The notes under the pieces are model-generated. The model did not search any database and was not told where the DNA came from. It was given only the letters and a program-made list of their open reading frames with translations. A program made the position numbers and the translations under genes. From Faecalicatena sp. (GTDB lineage: Bacteria > Bacillota > Clostridia > Lachnospirales > Lachnospiraceae): a stretch of DNA of 6,405 bases. The stretch lies in the NCBI GenBank assembly GCA_009774255.1, contig VSNK01000304.1:1-6405 (forward strand), read 5' to 3'. Positions within the stretch are counted from its first letter, which is position 1; each line of letters starts with the position of its first letter. Below, piece after piece: positions 5,785 through 6,405 of this stretch.

Positions 5785-6198
5785 ATGGAGAACAGAGAAG
5801 AATTTCTGACAGAGATCCTGAGAAGGGTACAGCGGAATTATATGCACATGGTAGAAATCGAAAGACTGACGAAGGATATGGGAGATTCCATGGCGAGAAA
5901 TGACAAGGAATCCATGCAGCTGATCTTGAAGATGCGGGGCGAGGAAATGGATAAGTACGGCACTGCGAAGCGTGAGATTGAGATCATTCTCGATACGGCG
6001 GACGCAGAAGAGAGGGAAAAATTCTTTTCCTGGCTTAAAGGGGAAACCAAGTATGAGCCGGATGAGCCTGAAACTAAGAAAATTGCTGAACTGAGCACTA
6101 AGACGCGTCAGCTTTTGAAGCGGACGATTGATTTGGATAAGGTATTGAATACCAAAGTGGCCGGGACAAAATCTTATTACCAGGCGGTCACTTCATAA
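5785..6198 (+). CDS. FliT/FlgN-like small flagellar chaperone candidate
   Basis: A 137-residue, charged, almost entirely helical protein. Helices can be read at about 3-35, 37-70, 73-86 and 96-133, with a Pro/Asp/Glu-rich loop (KYEPDEPETKK) between the third and fourth. No signal peptide, membrane segment or cysteine is present. Size, helical content and position immediately after the flagellin chaperone gene match FliT (binds the cap protein FliD) or FlgN (binds hook-filament junction proteins FlgK/FlgL). The sequence shows no strong motif that would decide between them, so no symbol is given. AGGAGG (5775-5780) lies 4 bases before the ATG, a short but workable spacing. It is the last gene before a strong terminator, so it belongs to the fliD-fliS transcript. 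Operon position is the main argument; recognition from sequence alone is weak. Confidence 0.75.
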   Translation: MENREEFLTEILRRVQRNYMHMVEIERLTKDMGDSMARNDKESMQLILKMRGEEMDKYGTAKREIEIILDTADAEEREKFFSWLKGETKYEPDEPETKKIAELSTKTRQLLKRTIDLDKVLNTKVAGTKSYYQAVTS

Positions 6199-6203
6199 AT
6201 GGA

Positions 6204-6232
6204 GAAAAAACGCGCCATCGGCGCGTTTTTTC
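6204..6232 (+). terminator. Intrinsic terminator of the fliD-fliS-FliT-like operon
   Basis: GAAAAAACGCGCC (6204-6216) pairs perfectly with GGCGCGTTTTTTC (6220-6232) around an ATC loop. The GC-rich core followed by six T residues, starting six bases after the stop codon, is textbook. The preceding A run means the hairpin could also work in the reverse direction. Confidence 0.92.
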
Positions 6233-6405
6233 TTGGAAAGATTTTCCGTATGATATTTCATGCCTATTTCTCCGACGGCACAGATCATGGTTTACTTCTG
6301 CCATGTAGTAATTGTTTATGGTCAACGTTGGGGGATTATGCCGATATCGGCATTTTCCCCCATATGCCGATATTTTAGAAATGCCGATAAAATTTTTCTG
6401 TATTC
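6233..6405 (+). other. Non-coding region, probable upstream region of a further flagellar gene
   Basis: No open frame of note is seen. The right half carries the ATGCCGATA cluster described separately. Such motifs suggest that a sigma-28-dependent gene, perhaps a flagellin, starts to the right of the window; this cannot be confirmed here. Confidence 0.4.
6330..6389 (+). promoter_or_regulatory. Cluster of GCCGATA elements with a 16-bp palindrome
   Basis: ATGCCGATA occurs at 6338-6346, 6364-6372 and 6381-6389, and inverted at 6345-6353. The first and inverted copies form the perfect palindrome ATGCCGATATCGGCAT (6338-6353). Beyond TT/TT mismatches, GGGGGA (6330-6335) pairs with TCCCCC (6356-6361), giving a dyad of about 32 bases. 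GCCGATA is the sigma-28 -10 core. Only the first copy has even a weak -35 (TCAA at 6322-6325, 14-base spacer). The cluster may be one promoter plus an operator, or redundant -10 elements. Confidence 0.5.

Noticed and set aside
1..6405. parS-like site or parB gene, CRISPR array, tRNA/rRNA, complete insertion sequence
   Set aside because: I looked for a parS-type palindrome, regularly spaced repeats, tRNA cloverleaf features and IS ends with a transposase. Apart from the Rpn-type remnant, none was found.

Overview
The window looks like chromosomal DNA of a motile, low-to-moderate-GC Firmicute, most likely a Lachnospiraceae-type gut Clostridium (Roseburia/Agathobacter-like). This rests on a fliD-fliS late flagellar block with AGGAGG-type ribosome sites and GCCGATA sigma-28 elements, an Rpn-type nuclease tail typical of these bacteria, and a ComFB-domain protein ending in the family signature NPRH. 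The taxon is inferred from gene content and has not been checked by search.

Layout. Positions 1-282 hold no convincing gene: a possible leftward promoter at the extreme left and a strong 15-bp hairpin (terminator) at 211-261. At 283-507 (minus) lies a decayed C-terminal remnant of an Rpn/PD-(D/E)XK nuclease (transposase-like) gene. It abuts a leftward two-gene operon: parA-like ATPase (1709-2497, TTG start) followed by a 399-residue protein with a basic N-terminus, a long Ala/Pro-rich disordered middle containing four 24-residue repeats, and a C-terminal ComFB domain (508-1707). A divergent intergenic region (2498-2815) carries a sigma-28-like promoter facing right that overlaps a vegetative-type -10 facing left. 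To the right are fliD (2816-5287, filament cap, unusually long), fliS (5365-5736, flagellin export chaperone) and a small helical protein in the FliT/FlgN chaperone position (5785-6198), closed by a perfect hairpin terminator (6204-6232). The last 170 bases are non-coding and contain a striking cluster of ATGCCGATA motifs, including a perfect 16-bp palindrome, probably upstream of another flagellar gene outside the window.

How the genes may work together. The right half is a conventional late flagellar filament-assembly operon: cap, flagellin chaperone and probable cap/junction chaperone. The most novel part is the left half. It pairs an orphan ParA ATPase, with no ParB and no parS site seen, with a partner that has a short basic N-terminus, a low-complexity linker and a ComFB domain. 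That architecture resembles ParA-type cargo-positioning pairs such as McdA/McdB. ComFB domains have been reported to bind cyclic dinucleotides, and the pair sits divergent from sigma-28 flagellar genes. A c-di-nucleotide-linked positioning or motility-control module is therefore a reasonable but untested hypothesis. The centre of fliD is clearly more AT-rich than its ends, which suggests exchange of the surface-exposed domains.
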